A stretch of 64,000 nucleotides of DNA from assembly GCF_003854895.1 (NCBI RefSeq), contig NZ_CP033966.1, positions 5,704,001-5,768,000 of the forward strand. The letters run 5' to 3'. Under the pieces are notes generated by a model. That model did no database searches, was not told the origin of the DNA, and saw nothing but the letters and a program-made list of their open reading frames with translations. Origin of the DNA: Pigmentiphaga sp. H8. GTDB taxonomy: Bacteria; Pseudomonadota; Gammaproteobacteria; Burkholderiales; Burkholderiaceae_B. Below, in pieces: positions 42,931 through 52,460 of this stretch (positions are counted from its first letter, which is position 1; each line of letters starts with the position of its first letter). The position numbers and the translations under genes were made by a program.

Positions 42931-43842
42931 ATGACCCCTCAAGAGTTGAAGGCCACGATTTCCCAGGGATTGCTCTCGTTTCCCGTTACCGATTTCGACC
43001 AGAACGGCGATTTCGCGCCCAAGGGCTATGCCGCCCGGCTGGAATGGCTGGCTCCCTACGGGGCGAGCGCGCTGTTCGCGGCGGGCGGCACGGGCGAGTT
43101 CTTTTCACTGACGCCGGCCGATTATTCGGCCGCGGTGAAGACGGCGGTGGAGGTGTGCGAGAAGCGCGTTCCCATTCTGGCGGGCGCCGGCGGCCCCACG
43201 CGCACGGCCATCGCCTATGCGCAAGAAGCGCAGCGCCTGGGCGCCAAGGGCGTCCTCCTGATGCCCCACTACCTGACCGAGGCCAGCGAAGCCGGCATCG
43301 AGGCTCACGTGGAGCAGGTCTGCAAGTCGCTGGACATAGGCGTGATCTTCTACAACCGCGCCAACTCGCGGCTCGGGCCGGCGGCGCTGTCGCGCCTGGC
43401 GGACCGCTGCCCCAACCTGATCGGCTTCAAGGACGGCATGGGCGACATCGAGGCCATGGTGCGCGTGCGCCGCGGCCTGGGCGACCGCTTCGCCTACCTG
43501 GGCGGACTGCCGACCGCGGAAGTCTACGCGGCGGCCTACAAGGCGCTGGGCGTGCCCGTGTATTCGTCGGCCGTCTTCAACTTCATTCCCAAGACCGCGA
43601 TGGCGTTCTACCACGCCGTGGCGCAGGACGACGCGCAGACCATCGGCCGGTTGCTGGATGATTTCTTCCTGCCCTATCTGGAGATCCGCAACCGCCGCGC
43701 CGGCTACGCGGTCAGCATCGTCAAGGCCGGCGCCCGCCTGGTCGGCCACGACGCGGGCCCGGTGCGCGCGCCGCTGACGGATCTGGACCAGGACGAGATG
43801 CAGCGCCTGGCGGCGCTGATCGAGAAGGTCGGCGGACAGTAG
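42931..43842 (+). CDS. kdgD: 5-dehydro-4-deoxyglucarate dehydratase
   Basis: 303 residues, dihydrodipicolinate synthase fold. GTGE (53-56), Y141-N142 and the Schiff-base K167 (GFKDGMGD) mark the KdgD branch. It converts 5-keto-4-deoxyglucarate to 2-oxoglutarate semialdehyde with loss of CO2 and water. The partner genes (glucarate dehydratase, semialdehyde dehydrogenase) are not in the window. It follows the GntR gene by 109 bp and is convergent with the APC permease. Confidence 0.9.
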   Translation: MTPQELKATISQGLLSFPVTDFDQNGDFAPKGYAARLEWLAPYGASALFAAGGTGEFFSLTPADYSAAVKTAVEVCEKRVPILAGAGGPTRTAIAYAQEAQRLGAKGVLLMPHYLTEASEAGIEAHVEQVCKSLDIGVIFYNRANSRLGPAALSRLADRCPNLIGFKDGMGDIEAMVRVRRGLGDRFAYLGGLPTAEVYAAAYKALGVPVYSSAVFNFIPKTAMAFYHAVAQDDAQTIGRLLDDFFLPYLEIRNRRAGYAVSIVKAGARLVGHDAGPVRAPLTDLDQDEMQRLAALIEKVGGQ

Positions 43843-43846
43843 GCGG

Positions 43847-45235
43847 TCAGCCCAGGCTTTCCGGATCCAGGCGCGCCGCTTCCCGGCGCCGCGCCAGGTA
43901 GGTCACGCCCCACATCACCACTCCCAGCGCCAGCAGCCATCCCGCCACCTCGTACTGGATGGGATCGCGGCCGGTGAACGGCGTGACCATGAACAGGCAC
44001 ACCACCGCCCCCAGCATGGCCAGCGGCGTCCAGGTGCGGAAATGCGAATGCCCGACGCGGTCGGCGCGCAGCAGCAGCACCGCGACGTTGACGAACGCGA
44101 ACACGCCCAGCAGCAGCAAGGCCGTGGTGCCGCCCAGCGCGCGGATGGCCTCGGAGTCGCTGGCCGCGGACACCAGCACGATCAGGCCCACTGCCAGCAC
44201 GGTGGTGAACAGGATGGCGGACCACGGCGTCTGCGTGCGCGCATGCACCTGCGAAAGAAAGGACGGCAGCACGCCCTGGCGCGACATGCCGTACAAGAGG
44301 CGGCTGGCCATCATCATGTTGATCAGCGCCGAGTTGGCGACCGCGAACATGGAGATGACGGGCATGATCACCTCCATGGGCAGGCCGGGCGCGGCGCGCT
44401 TGACCACCAGCACCAGCGGCGTGGAGCTGGAAGCCAGCTCGCCCACGGGTATCAGCGCCACGGCGCAGATCGACACCAGCACGTAGATGGTGGCCGTCAG
44501 CCCCAGCCCGGTCAGCAGCACCTTGGGAAAGATGCGGTTGGGGTCGTGGGTTTCCTCGGCCATGTTGACCGAGTCCTCGAAGCCCACCATGGCGTAGAAG
44601 GCCAGTGCGGTGGCTGAGGTGATGGCCAGGAAGACGCTCTTGTCCTCGGGCGTGTCGAAGGCCACCACGCGCGAGAAGTCGGCCTGGCCGCCCGCGATCG
44701 CATAGAAGCCCAGCACTATCACCAGCAGCAGGCCGCTCAGCTCGACCAGGGTCAGCACCACGTTGGTCTTGACGCTTTCGGACACGCCGCGCAGGTTGAC
44801 CAGCATGACCAGCAGCATGAAGCCCACGGCGCCCAATGTAATCAGCGCGGGACTGGCGTCGACGCCCAGGGACACGAGCAGGTTGGCGGCGAAGGCCTGC
44901 GACGCGGTCGAGGCCGAGGTCAGCCCCGAGCACATCACGGTGAAGCAGATGATGAAGGTCAGGAAGTGCAGCCCGAAGGCCTTGTGCACGTACAGCGCGG
45001 CGCCCGCCGCGCGCGGATACTTCGTGACGAGCTCGAGGTAGGAGAAAGCCGTGAGCAGCGCGATCAGGAAGGCGGCCAGGAAAGGCGCCCAGGCCGCCCC
45101 GCCGACTTCGCCGGCCACCTGGCCGGTCAGCGCATAGACGCCGGTGCCCAGGATGTCGCCCACGATGAACAGCAATAGCAGCTTGGGCCCCATCACGCGT
45201 TTCAGGGGAGTACCGCCCTCGTGCGTTTCGGTCAT
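43847..45235 (-). CDS. APC-superfamily amino acid permease
   Basis: 462 residues with about twelve to fourteen membrane segments. The N-terminal GDILGTGVYALTG motif and the FYAMVGFEDSVNMAEET segment in TM6 are characteristic of amino acid/polyamine/cation permeases. The substrate cannot be read. The gene stands alone, convergent with kdgD and divergent from the AEC transporter across 236 bp in which no clear signal was seen. Confidence 0.9.
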   Translation of the reverse strand: MTETHEGGTPLKRVMGPKLLLLFIVGDILGTGVYALTGQVAGEVGGAAWAPFLAAFLIALLTAFSYLELVTKYPRAAGAALYVHKAFGLHFLTFIICFTVMCSGLTSASTASQAFAANLLVSLGVDASPALITLGAVGFMLLVMLVNLRGVSESVKTNVVLTLVELSGLLLVIVLGFYAIAGGQADFSRVVAFDTPEDKSVFLAITSATALAFYAMVGFEDSVNMAEETHDPNRIFPKVLLTGLGLTATIYVLVSICAVALIPVGELASSSTPLVLVVKRAAPGLPMEVIMPVISMFAVANSALINMMMASRLLYGMSRQGVLPSFLSQVHARTQTPWSAILFTTVLAVGLIVLVSAASDSEAIRALGGTTALLLLGVFAFVNVAVLLLRADRVGHSHFRTWTPLAMLGAVVCLFMVTPFTGRDPIQYEVAGWLLALGVVMWGVTYLARRREAARLDPESLG

Positions 45236-45471
45236 CGTGAGCCTCTTCGCGGGTATGCCGATGGATCGATTCTAGTGGGCACGCCCCGGTCCGCGCGCGT
45301 TGCGCATGCAACCGAATGTCTCCCGTTTCGCGCTATCCTTGCGGGGATCCGCGGCCGGCCCCGGCCGCCGTCCTGTTACACCCTTGCCCGCCGCCCCGTT
45401 CCCCCACGCGCCGCAATGCCCCGATTCCCTCTGTCATTCCCGCCCGTCCCGCTCCCGCCAGGAGCCGCCTG

Positions 45472-46377
45472 ATGGGCGTCTTCCATATCTACTTCTCCAT
45501 CCTCAGCCTGCTGGCTCCGCTCCTGGTGGTCATCGGCGTCGGCACCACCTGGGGCAAGCTGGGGCACGCATTCCCCGCGCAGTTCGTCACGGTGCTGGCC
45601 ACCACCGTCACCACCCCGGCGCTGGTGTTCAACACCCTGGTCACGACCCAGCTCAGCAACGAGATCATGGCCACGGTGGCCGGCGCCACGGTGCTGGCAC
45701 TGGCCTTGTGCATGGGCATCTCGGCGCTGGCGCTCAAGCTGTGCAAGCTGCCGGTGCGCAAGCTGCTCCAGACCACGACCTTCCCGAACGCGGGCAACCT
45801 GGGGCTGCCCATCACGCACCTGGCCTTCGGCGACGCCGGCCTGTCGACCTCGATCGCGTTCTTCGCCGTCTGTTCGTTCATCCAGCACACCGTGGGCGTG
45901 CGCACGCTGCCCAGCGCGGACGGCATGCCGGCGGCGTGGAAGAGCCCCATCCTGATCGCTTCCGTGCTGGCCGTGGCCTGCCGGCTCTTCAGCTACACGC
46001 CGCCGCAGTGGATCATGGAGTCGGCCCAGTTGCTGGGCAGCATGACGGTGCCGCTGATGCTGCTGGGGCTGGGCCATGCGCTGGCGCTGATTCCCGCGGC
46101 CGGCCTGAGGCTGGGCGGCATCGTCGGCGCCATCCGGCTCGTGGCGGGCCTGGCCACGGGCGCCGCGGCGGCTTGGCTGGTGGGGCTGCCGGCCGACATG
46201 ATCGGCAACGTGGCCCTGCAAATGGGCATGCCGTGCGCGGTGGTCAGCTACATGTATGCGCGCCGCTATACCGACATGGGCGATACGGCGGCGGGCGCGG
46301 TGCTGATCTCGACCGTGGTGTTCCTGGTGCTGGCGCCGTTCCTGCTGTGGCTGCTGGGCTCGCCGGTGGCGGGCTAG
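45472..46377 (+). CDS. AEC-family (auxin efflux carrier-like) transporter
   Basis: 301 residues with about ten hydrophobic segments. The NAGNLGLPI motif in the middle helix pair is the family hallmark, also seen in malonate/malate carriers such as MdcF. Direction and substrate are unknown. Convergent with the AraC gene (9 bp apart). Confidence 0.88.
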   Translation: MGVFHIYFSILSLLAPLLVVIGVGTTWGKLGHAFPAQFVTVLATTVTTPALVFNTLVTTQLSNEIMATVAGATVLALALCMGISALALKLCKLPVRKLLQTTTFPNAGNLGLPITHLAFGDAGLSTSIAFFAVCSFIQHTVGVRTLPSADGMPAAWKSPILIASVLAVACRLFSYTPPQWIMESAQLLGSMTVPLMLLGLGHALALIPAAGLRLGGIVGAIRLVAGLATGAAAAWLVGLPADMIGNVALQMGMPCAVVSYMYARRYTDMGDTAAGAVLISTVVFLVLAPFLLWLLGSPVAG

Positions 46378-46386
46378 GCCCGGCGT

Positions 46387-47352
46387 TCAGGCCTGCCCGG
46401 CGCGCCGGTGCTGCATGGGGGTCATGCCGTAGCGGCCGCGGAAGGCGCGCGAAAAATGCGCCTGGCTGGCGAAGCCCCAGCGGTAGGCGATGTCGCCGAT
46501 GGACAGCTTGCGGGTGCGCTCGCCCGCGAGTTCCTGGTGGGCGCGCTCGAGCCGCCTGTCCCATATCCATTGGCTGACGCTGCGGTCCCGGTGGGCGAAC
46601 AGGCGGTGCAGCTGCCGCACGGACAGCCCCAGGGCGCGCGCCACTTTCTCGGCATCCAGCGCGGGATCGTTCAGGTGTTCGGCAATGAAGGCCTCGGCGC
46701 GCAGCAGCCGCCATGCGGCCATGTCGTTCAGTTCGCGCGCCGCGCCGGGATCCACCGCCGCGCGCAGCAGGTGCCGGGCCTGCTCGGCCACGCCGGCCAC
46801 GGCGTCGGCACGCGGCCGCTCGACGAAATCCACCGCCATGGTGCGCAGCGTATTGGCCAGCAGCCGGCCCGTGCGCAGCCGGTTGTCCACCTGGATGGGC
46901 GCTTCGGGCCGCATCTCGCGCCGCCCCCGGAACAGCCGGTCGGCCTCGACCTCGACGATGATCTGGCGCATGTCGCCGGTGAAGCCGTACAGGTAGGGGA
47001 TCGCGTTGGAATAGACGATGACGTCGCCCGCTCGCACGGTGTAGCACTGGCCCGACTGGAACAGGAAAGCGTCGCCTTCGAGCAGGATGCAGGCGAAGAC
47101 GGAATCCTTGGGATGGGTCTTGAGCAGCGAGCGCGTCCGCTCGATGACGTGCTGGTTGCCGCGGATTTCGGTGAAGGCGACGTCGTCCGCGTCGAACACG
47201 CGGCCCTGGGCGCGCAGCCCGTGCGGGTCGTAGGTCGAACAGGTCAGGCCGATCAGCTGCGAGGCGTTGTACGACTCCCAGAATGCCAGCCGCTGGGACG
47301 ACGGAACCTGGTCGGTGGAAGCCTGCGCGCGAGGGGACAAGGTCGTGCTCAT
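46387..47352 (-). CDS. AraC-family regulator
   Basis: 321 residues. The N-terminal AraC-binding-like domain (about 1-190, FeaR/NahR-like) is followed by two helix-turn-helix motifs (DAEKVARALGLSVRQLHRLF and IGDIAYRWGFASQAHFSRAFRGRYG). It is divergent from the cupin dioxygenase operon across 246 bp, making it the likely activator of that operon. That spacer is very GC-rich and no clear direct repeats could be assigned. Confidence 0.92.
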   Translation of the reverse strand: MSTTLSPRAQASTDQVPSSQRLAFWESYNASQLIGLTCSTYDPHGLRAQGRVFDADDVAFTEIRGNQHVIERTRSLLKTHPKDSVFACILLEGDAFLFQSGQCYTVRAGDVIVYSNAIPYLYGFTGDMRQIIVEVEADRLFRGRREMRPEAPIQVDNRLRTGRLLANTLRTMAVDFVERPRADAVAGVAEQARHLLRAAVDPGAARELNDMAAWRLLRAEAFIAEHLNDPALDAEKVARALGLSVRQLHRLFAHRDRSVSQWIWDRRLERAHQELAGERTRKLSIGDIAYRWGFASQAHFSRAFRGRYGMTPMQHRRAGQA

Positions 47353-47598
47353 GGTCGTGCCCGTGGGAGAGCCGCCCGGCGGCGGGGCGGATGGCGTCCA
47401 ACATGGCGGCGGCGCCGCGACTTAAGCCGATGCTAGCACGGCCCACCCCGGGGCCCCGGCCCGGGTTGACCCTAGGGGATCCCCCGCGCCCGCTGGCGGC
47501 CATGTCGCGCACAGTCAAATTCCTCGTCCCGCCGGGACAAGCGGCCGGACGGCGCGCTGGCTACATTGACACGATCCATGAATGATCAGGAGGCCCCC

Positions 47599-48132
47599 AT
47601 GCTCAAGACCGCCGGCAACGAATTCTGGCGCGACATCGCTCCCATCGCCGACGTGTTCAAGCCCGATGCCAGACCCGAGGTGCACATCGGCAACGCGCCC
47701 ACCGACGACAGGAAGTGGTATGTCCCCTTCACCGACACGGTAGCCTCGCGGCCGCTGTGGATCTCGCCTTCCGAGAACCGCTGGTGCGACATCCTGCGCG
47801 CCGATGCCGCCGGGCTGGTCAACCGCCACTACCATCCGCACGAGGTGTTCGCCTACACGATCTCGGGCAAGTGGGGCTACCTGGAGCACGACTGGATCGC
47901 CACCGCCGGCGACTTCGTCTACGAGACCCCGGGCGAAGGCCATACGCTGGTGGCCTTCGAGCACGAGCAGCCGATGAAGGTCTTCTTCATCGTGAAGGGA
48001 CCGCTGATCTGGCTGGACGAGAAGGGTCAGTCCACCGGCCACTTCGACGTGCACGACTACATCGCGATGTGCCGCGCGCACTACGAGAAGATCGGCATGG
48101 GCGCTGCCTACGTGGACACACTGTTCCGCTGA
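47599..48132 (+). CDS. Cupin dioxygenase, 2,4'-dihydroxyacetophenone dioxygenase-like
   Basis: 177 residues, single cupin. The ATG at 47599 has a perfect AGGAGG site, better than two upstream in-frame ATGs. Iron ligands H77, H79 (NRHYHPHE) and H115 (GEGHTLV) match the three-histidine site of 2,4'-dihydroxyacetophenone dioxygenase, and the length equals that enzyme as I recall it. That enzyme splits the side chain to 4-hydroxybenzoate and formate. Acetylacetone-type cupin dioxygenases are the alternative. It heads an operon with a solute receptor, amidase-like protein and SDR. Confidence 0.82.
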   Translation: MLKTAGNEFWRDIAPIADVFKPDARPEVHIGNAPTDDRKWYVPFTDTVASRPLWISPSENRWCDILRADAAGLVNRHYHPHEVFAYTISGKWGYLEHDWIATAGDFVYETPGEGHTLVAFEHEQPMKVFFIVKGPLIWLDEKGQSTGHFDVHDYIAMCRAHYEKIGMGAAYVDTLFR

Positions 48133-48183
48133 ACCAGGCCCCCGTGGCCGATGCGACATAACGAAAACAGAGGAGACGACATC

Positions 48184-49395
48184 ATGCAACGCAGGCAATT
48201 CGCGACCTTGCTCGCGGCGGCCGCAGCCACCGCGCTGGCTGCGCCGGCGCTGGCCCAGTCCAGGGCCCCGGCCGAGATCCGCATCGGCTACGCCATTTCC
48301 AAGACCGGCGCCTACGCCGGCGGAGCCAGCACCACGGTGCTGCCCAACTACCAGATGTGGGCGGCCGACGTGCAGAAGGCCGGCGGCATCGAGATCGGCG
48401 GCAAGCGCGTGCCGGTGAAATTCTTCGAATACGACGACCGCAGCAACTCGGAAGAGGCCGTGCGCGCGGTGGAACGGCTCATCAACCAGGACAAGGTGGA
48501 CTTCATCCTGCCGCCCTGGGGCACGGCCATGAACCTGGCGGTGGCGCCCATCCTGCACAAGCACGACTATCCCCACCTCGCCACCACGATGATCTCGGAC
48601 CGCATTCCGCAGCTGCGCGAACGCTGGTCCAACCTCTTCTTCTTCACGCTGACCTCCACCGACTACGCCAACGGCGTGGTGGACGTACTGACGCGGCTGC
48701 GCGAGGAAGGCAAGATCAAGGGCAAGGTCGCCATCGTCAACGTGGCCGACCAGTTCGGACTGGAGCTGTCCAAGGCCGCGCGCGAGGGCCTGAAGAAAGC
48801 GAAGTTCGACATCGTCTACGACCAGAGCTATCCGCTGGGCTCGCAGGAATTGCAGACCATCCTGAACGAGGTGCGCCGGCGCGAACCCGAGGCCTTCCTG
48901 GCCTTCAGCTATCCGCCCGACACCATGTCGCTGAACGACCAGGCCAAGGTCGTGGGTTTCAACCCCAAGGTGTTCTACACCGCGATCGGCACGGTGTTCC
49001 CCATGTTCAAGAGCCGCTTCGGCGCCAATGCCGACGGCGTCATGGGCCTGGGCGGCGTCAGCGCTGAACTACCCGCCACGCGCGACTACCGCCAGCGGCA
49101 CCTCGCCATGTTCAAGCAGGAGGCGGACTACAACGGCAGCGCCGTCACCTACGCCACCCTGCAGATCCTGCAGCAGGCCATCACGCGCGCGGGCTCCATC
49201 GACCGCAAGGCCGTGTCCGAGCAGATCCGCACCGGCAGCTTCGAGACCGTGCTGGGCCCCGTCAAGCTGACCAACCGCCTGTGGGCCGAGGCCTCCAGCG
49301 TGGGGCAGTGGCAGGGGGGCGTGTTCCAGCCCATCTCACCCAAGAGCGCCATCGGCGTCAAGCCCGCGGTCTTCCCCAAGCCCGAATGGAAATGA
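48184..49395 (+). CDS. ABC branched-chain amino acid-type solute-binding protein
   Basis: 403 residues. A Tat-like leader (MQRRQFATLLAAAAATALAAP) ends near ALAQ. The type I periplasmic-binding fold is clear (IRIGYAISKTGAYAGGA, VERLINQDKVDFILPPWG, RVRRREPEAFL-like region). LivJ-like receptors in soil bacteria often bind aromatic acids. No permease follows, so it may share the LivHMGF set at 54809-58160. It overlaps the next gene by 4 bp. Confidence 0.9.
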   Translation: MQRRQFATLLAAAAATALAAPALAQSRAPAEIRIGYAISKTGAYAGGASTTVLPNYQMWAADVQKAGGIEIGGKRVPVKFFEYDDRSNSEEAVRAVERLINQDKVDFILPPWGTAMNLAVAPILHKHDYPHLATTMISDRIPQLRERWSNLFFFTLTSTDYANGVVDVLTRLREEGKIKGKVAIVNVADQFGLELSKAAREGLKKAKFDIVYDQSYPLGSQELQTILNEVRRREPEAFLAFSYPPDTMSLNDQAKVVGFNPKVFYTAIGTVFPMFKSRFGANADGVMGLGGVSAELPATRDYRQRHLAMFKQEADYNGSAVTYATLQILQQAITRAGSIDRKAVSEQIRTGSFETVLGPVKLTNRLWAEASSVGQWQGGVFQPISPKSAIGVKPAVFPKPEWK

Positions 49396-50417
49396 CGGCA
49401 GGGGACATGAGGGCGGACCACGTCCTGCGCTGCGGCCCCGGCACGGTGGTGTGGGGTTTCCTGGGGCCGGACGTGCCGCCCGCGCTGCGCATACGTCCGG
49501 GCGATACGGTACGCATCGACACGGTGAACGCCGTGGGCGTGCCGCTGCCACCCGACGAGGCGCTGGCCTTCTTCGGGCATCACGGCCTGCCCCTGGAAGG
49601 ACCGGTGACCGAAATGCTGGAGATCATGCGCACCGTGCCCAAGGACATCGGCCCGCACATCCTGACCGGCCCGGTCAGCGTGGAAGGCGCCGAGCCGGGC
49701 GACGTGCTGGCGGTGGAGATCCTGGCGGTGGCGCCGCGCGAGCCGGCATACGGCGTCAACTTCGCCCGCCCCGGCGCGGGCGCGCTGCCGGGATTGCTGA
49801 AGGAACCGCGGCTCAAGCTGATGCGCCATGACCTGGCGGGCGGCGTGGCCCGCTTCGACGAACGCATCGCCATCCCGCTGGCGCCGTTCATGGGCACCAT
49901 GGGCGTGGCGCCCACCCGCAAGGTGTCCTCGATCCCGCCCGGCCCCTTCGGCGGCAATCTGGACCTGAAGGACCTGCGGCCGGGAGCGGTGCTGTACCTG
50001 CCGGTGCAGGTGGCGGGCGCGGACTTCTTCGTCGGCGACGGGCACGCGGCGCAGGGCCACGGCGAGGTGAACCTGACCGGACTCGAGACCTCGATGACCG
50101 GCGTATTCCGCTTCACGCTGCACAAGGCCCGCAGCCTGCGCTGGCCCATGGCCGAGACCGACGAGCACTACATCGCCATGGGCCTGGACGAAGACCTGGA
50201 TGCCGCCGCCGAGCTGGCCGTCTCGCAGGCGGTGGCCGTGTTGCGGCACTTCGGCGATTTGTCCGAGGCCGACGCCTACGCGCTGGCCAGCCTGGCCGTG
50301 GATTTCGAGATCACCCAGCTGGTCGACGGCGTCAAGGGCGTCCACGGCCGCATTCCCAAGCGGCTGCTGGCCGCCTGCCCACGCGCGGCGGACCGCCGGT
50401 GGGGCCCGCCGCCCTGA
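49392..50417 (+). CDS. Acetamidase/formamidase-family protein
   Basis: 341 residues. The start at 49392 overlaps the preceding stop (ATGA); ATGs at 49386 and 49407 are also possible. Family blocks: HHGLPLEGPVTEM, PKDIGPHILTGPVSVEGAEPGDVLAVEIL, a long all-beta core with GDGHAAQGHGEVNLTGLETSM, and a C-terminal DFEITQLVDGVKGVHGRIP. Members hydrolyse formamide or acetamide, but many homologues are uncharacterised. Here the neighbourhood suggests action on a carbonyl compound made by the cupin enzyme. Confidence 0.88.
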   Translation: MTAGDMRADHVLRCGPGTVVWGFLGPDVPPALRIRPGDTVRIDTVNAVGVPLPPDEALAFFGHHGLPLEGPVTEMLEIMRTVPKDIGPHILTGPVSVEGAEPGDVLAVEILAVAPREPAYGVNFARPGAGALPGLLKEPRLKLMRHDLAGGVARFDERIAIPLAPFMGTMGVAPTRKVSSIPPGPFGGNLDLKDLRPGAVLYLPVQVAGADFFVGDGHAAQGHGEVNLTGLETSMTGVFRFTLHKARSLRWPMAETDEHYIAMGLDEDLDAAAELAVSQAVAVLRHFGDLSEADAYALASLAVDFEITQLVDGVKGVHGRIPKRLLAACPRAADRRWGPPP

Positions 50418-50451
50418 ACGGGGCTTTCCCACTCTTTCCAGGACACGACTC

Positions 50452-51213
50452 ATGAACATGAAAGATCAGGTCTGCATCGTCACCGGCGGTGCGGGCAGCC
50501 TCGGGCTGCACAGCGCGCTCGCCATGCTGGAACAGGGCGCGCGCGTCCTGCTGGTGGACCGGCATGCCGACGCGCTGGACGCCGCCCGCGCCCGCGCGGC
50601 CAGCCACGGCGACCGGGTGGCGACCTTCGCCGCCGACGTCACCGATCCCGGACAGGCCCGCGCCTACGTCGACGACGCGCTGCGGCGCTGGGAGCGGCTG
50701 GACGTGCTGGTCTGCAATGCCGGCATCAACGGCGCCATCCAGCCCATCGCCGACTATCCCGACGACGTGTTCGACGCCGTCATGGCGGTCAACGTCAAGG
50801 GTACCTTCCTGGCCTGCAAGCATGCCCTGCCCCGCATGGCCGACGGCGGCAGCATCGTCATCGTTTCCAGCGTCATGGGCGTGACGGCCGATCCCGGCGT
50901 GTGCGCCTACGCCACCTCCAAGCACGCGCTGATCGGCCTGATGCGGGTGGCCGCCAAGGAAGCCGCCGGCCGCGGCATACGCGTCAACGTCGTCGCTCCC
51001 GGCCCTATCGCCAACGACTTCCAGGCGGACATCGAGCGTCGGCTGGGCGAGGTACTAGGACGGGACGCCACCCGGATGCTGGACGAAGCCATTCCGCTGG
51101 GCCGCCACGCACGCGTCGAGGAAATCGCGCAGACGGTGCTATTCCTGGCTTCGTCGCAGGGCAGCTTTTCCACCGGCAGCGTCTTCATGGCCGACGGCGG
51201 CATGCACGTCTGA
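50452..51213 (+). CDS. Short-chain dehydrogenase/reductase
   Basis: 253 residues. Classical SDR with TGGAGSLG, CNAGING, VSSVMG, the YATSK catalytic pair and FMADGGMHV. It probably oxidises an alcohol side chain to the ketone used by the cupin enzyme, or the reverse; this is inferred from the operon only. Convergent with the LysR at 51298. Confidence 0.9.
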   Translation: MNMKDQVCIVTGGAGSLGLHSALAMLEQGARVLLVDRHADALDAARARAASHGDRVATFAADVTDPGQARAYVDDALRRWERLDVLVCNAGINGAIQPIADYPDDVFDAVMAVNVKGTFLACKHALPRMADGGSIVIVSSVMGVTADPGVCAYATSKHALIGLMRVAAKEAAGRGIRVNVVAPGPIANDFQADIERRLGEVLGRDATRMLDEAIPLGRHARVEEIAQTVLFLASSQGSFSTGSVFMADGGMHV

Positions 51214-51297
51214 TCAACAGCCTGGCCGGCTCGCTGGTGGATACGCGGGCCTGAAGCCTGGGGGTCTGCTCCCGCTAAAAGGAGGCTCGCACAGGCC

Positions 51298-52311
51298 CTA
51301 ACGGCGGTCGGCGCCCTGGCCGGCCGCATCCACCGATGCCAGGGCCGCGCCCACGGCGCCCTGCCCGTTCCCCGTTGGCGACAGGCCGCCGGACGGGCCC
51401 GGCCATGGCGTCCTGTCGCGCATGGCCGGATCGGCCTTGAGCAGATCGGCGATGAACTCGATGACGACGCGCGTGCGCAGCGGCAGGTTGCGGCGCGACG
51501 GATAGACGATGTAGAGCGGCAGGCGCGCCGGCGGGAAGTCAGGCAGCAGCGAGACCAGCCGCCCCGCGTGCAGGTCGTCCGCCACCATCAGGTGCGACAG
51601 GATGGCGATGCCGTTGCCGCCCAGCACGGCCTGGTGCACGGCCGACGCATTGTTGGCCCGCAGCCGGCACGGCACGTTCACCGAAAACTGCCCCTCGGCT
51701 GCCTCGAACCACCAGGTGTCGTCCTTGCCCCAGCGGCTGTAGACCACGCACTCGTGGTGGCGCAAGTCCTGCGGAGACCGGGGCGCGGGCCGGCCGGCCA
51801 GGTAGGACGGCGCGGCCACCAGGAAGGCCGAGGTCATGCCCACCCGGCGCGAGATCAGCGAACTGTCGTCGATGGGCCCCAGGCGCACTTCCAGGTCCAG
51901 GCCGTCCTCGATCAGGTTGCTGGTGCTGTCGCGCACCACCATGTCCAGGCTCAGGCCGGGATGGCTGTCGAGCAGGCCGCGCGCGTGATTGCAGATGTGC
52001 AGGGCCAGCGGTGCCGGCAGGCTGAGCCGGACCTTGCCGGTGGGCCGGGCCTGGTCCGGGCTGGCGGAGACGCTCAGGCTTTCGGCGGCCTCGACCAGGC
52101 TGCGGGCCGCGGGCAGCAGGTTGCGGCCTTCCTCGGTCAGGGCCACGCCGGTCGTGCTGCGCTGGACCAGCCGCATGCCGACGTGTTCCTCCAGCGCGCG
52201 CACCTGCCGGGAAACGGCGGGCTGGGTGACGCCGCGTTCGTTGGCGACCACCGAGAACGAGCCGGTTTCCGCGACACGCAGGAAAGCGAGGAGCGAGGAA
52301 ATCAGATCCAT
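51298..52311 (-). CDS. LysR-family transcriptional regulator
   Basis: 337 residues, group-A type. The helix-turn-helix is SFSVVANERGVTQPAVSRQVRALEEHVGMRLVQRSTTGVALTEEG. The last 35 residues beyond the effector domain are low-complexity and Pro/Gly/Ala-rich. It is divergent from the PnbB-like gene across 149 bp and probably controls that operon. Confidence 0.9.
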   Translation of the reverse strand: MDLISSLLAFLRVAETGSFSVVANERGVTQPAVSRQVRALEEHVGMRLVQRSTTGVALTEEGRNLLPAARSLVEAAESLSVSASPDQARPTGKVRLSLPAPLALHICNHARGLLDSHPGLSLDMVVRDSTSNLIEDGLDLEVRLGPIDDSSLISRRVGMTSAFLVAAPSYLAGRPAPRSPQDLRHHECVVYSRWGKDDTWWFEAAEGQFSVNVPCRLRANNASAVHQAVLGGNGIAILSHLMVADDLHAGRLVSLLPDFPPARLPLYIVYPSRRNLPLRTRVVIEFIADLLKADPAMRDRTPWPGPSGGLSPTGNGQGAVGAALASVDAAGQGADRR

Positions 52312-52460
52312 GGCGAGCTTCCCAGGATACGCCGGCGGCGGGCCGCGCTTCCATACTTTTTCTACGAACGATTATACGGCCGGCGCTCCTAGTGCCAGGG
52401 GACGATAGTGCCTAGCATTCGCTCGACATGCAGGTGGACTCACACGTACAGGTAGCAGCG

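Noticed and set aside
47353..47598. Sigma-54 promoter or AraC half-sites in the divergent spacer
   Set aside because: TGGC-like and TTGA-like words are present, but spacing and the TTGC element do not fit; no clear repeated half-sites.
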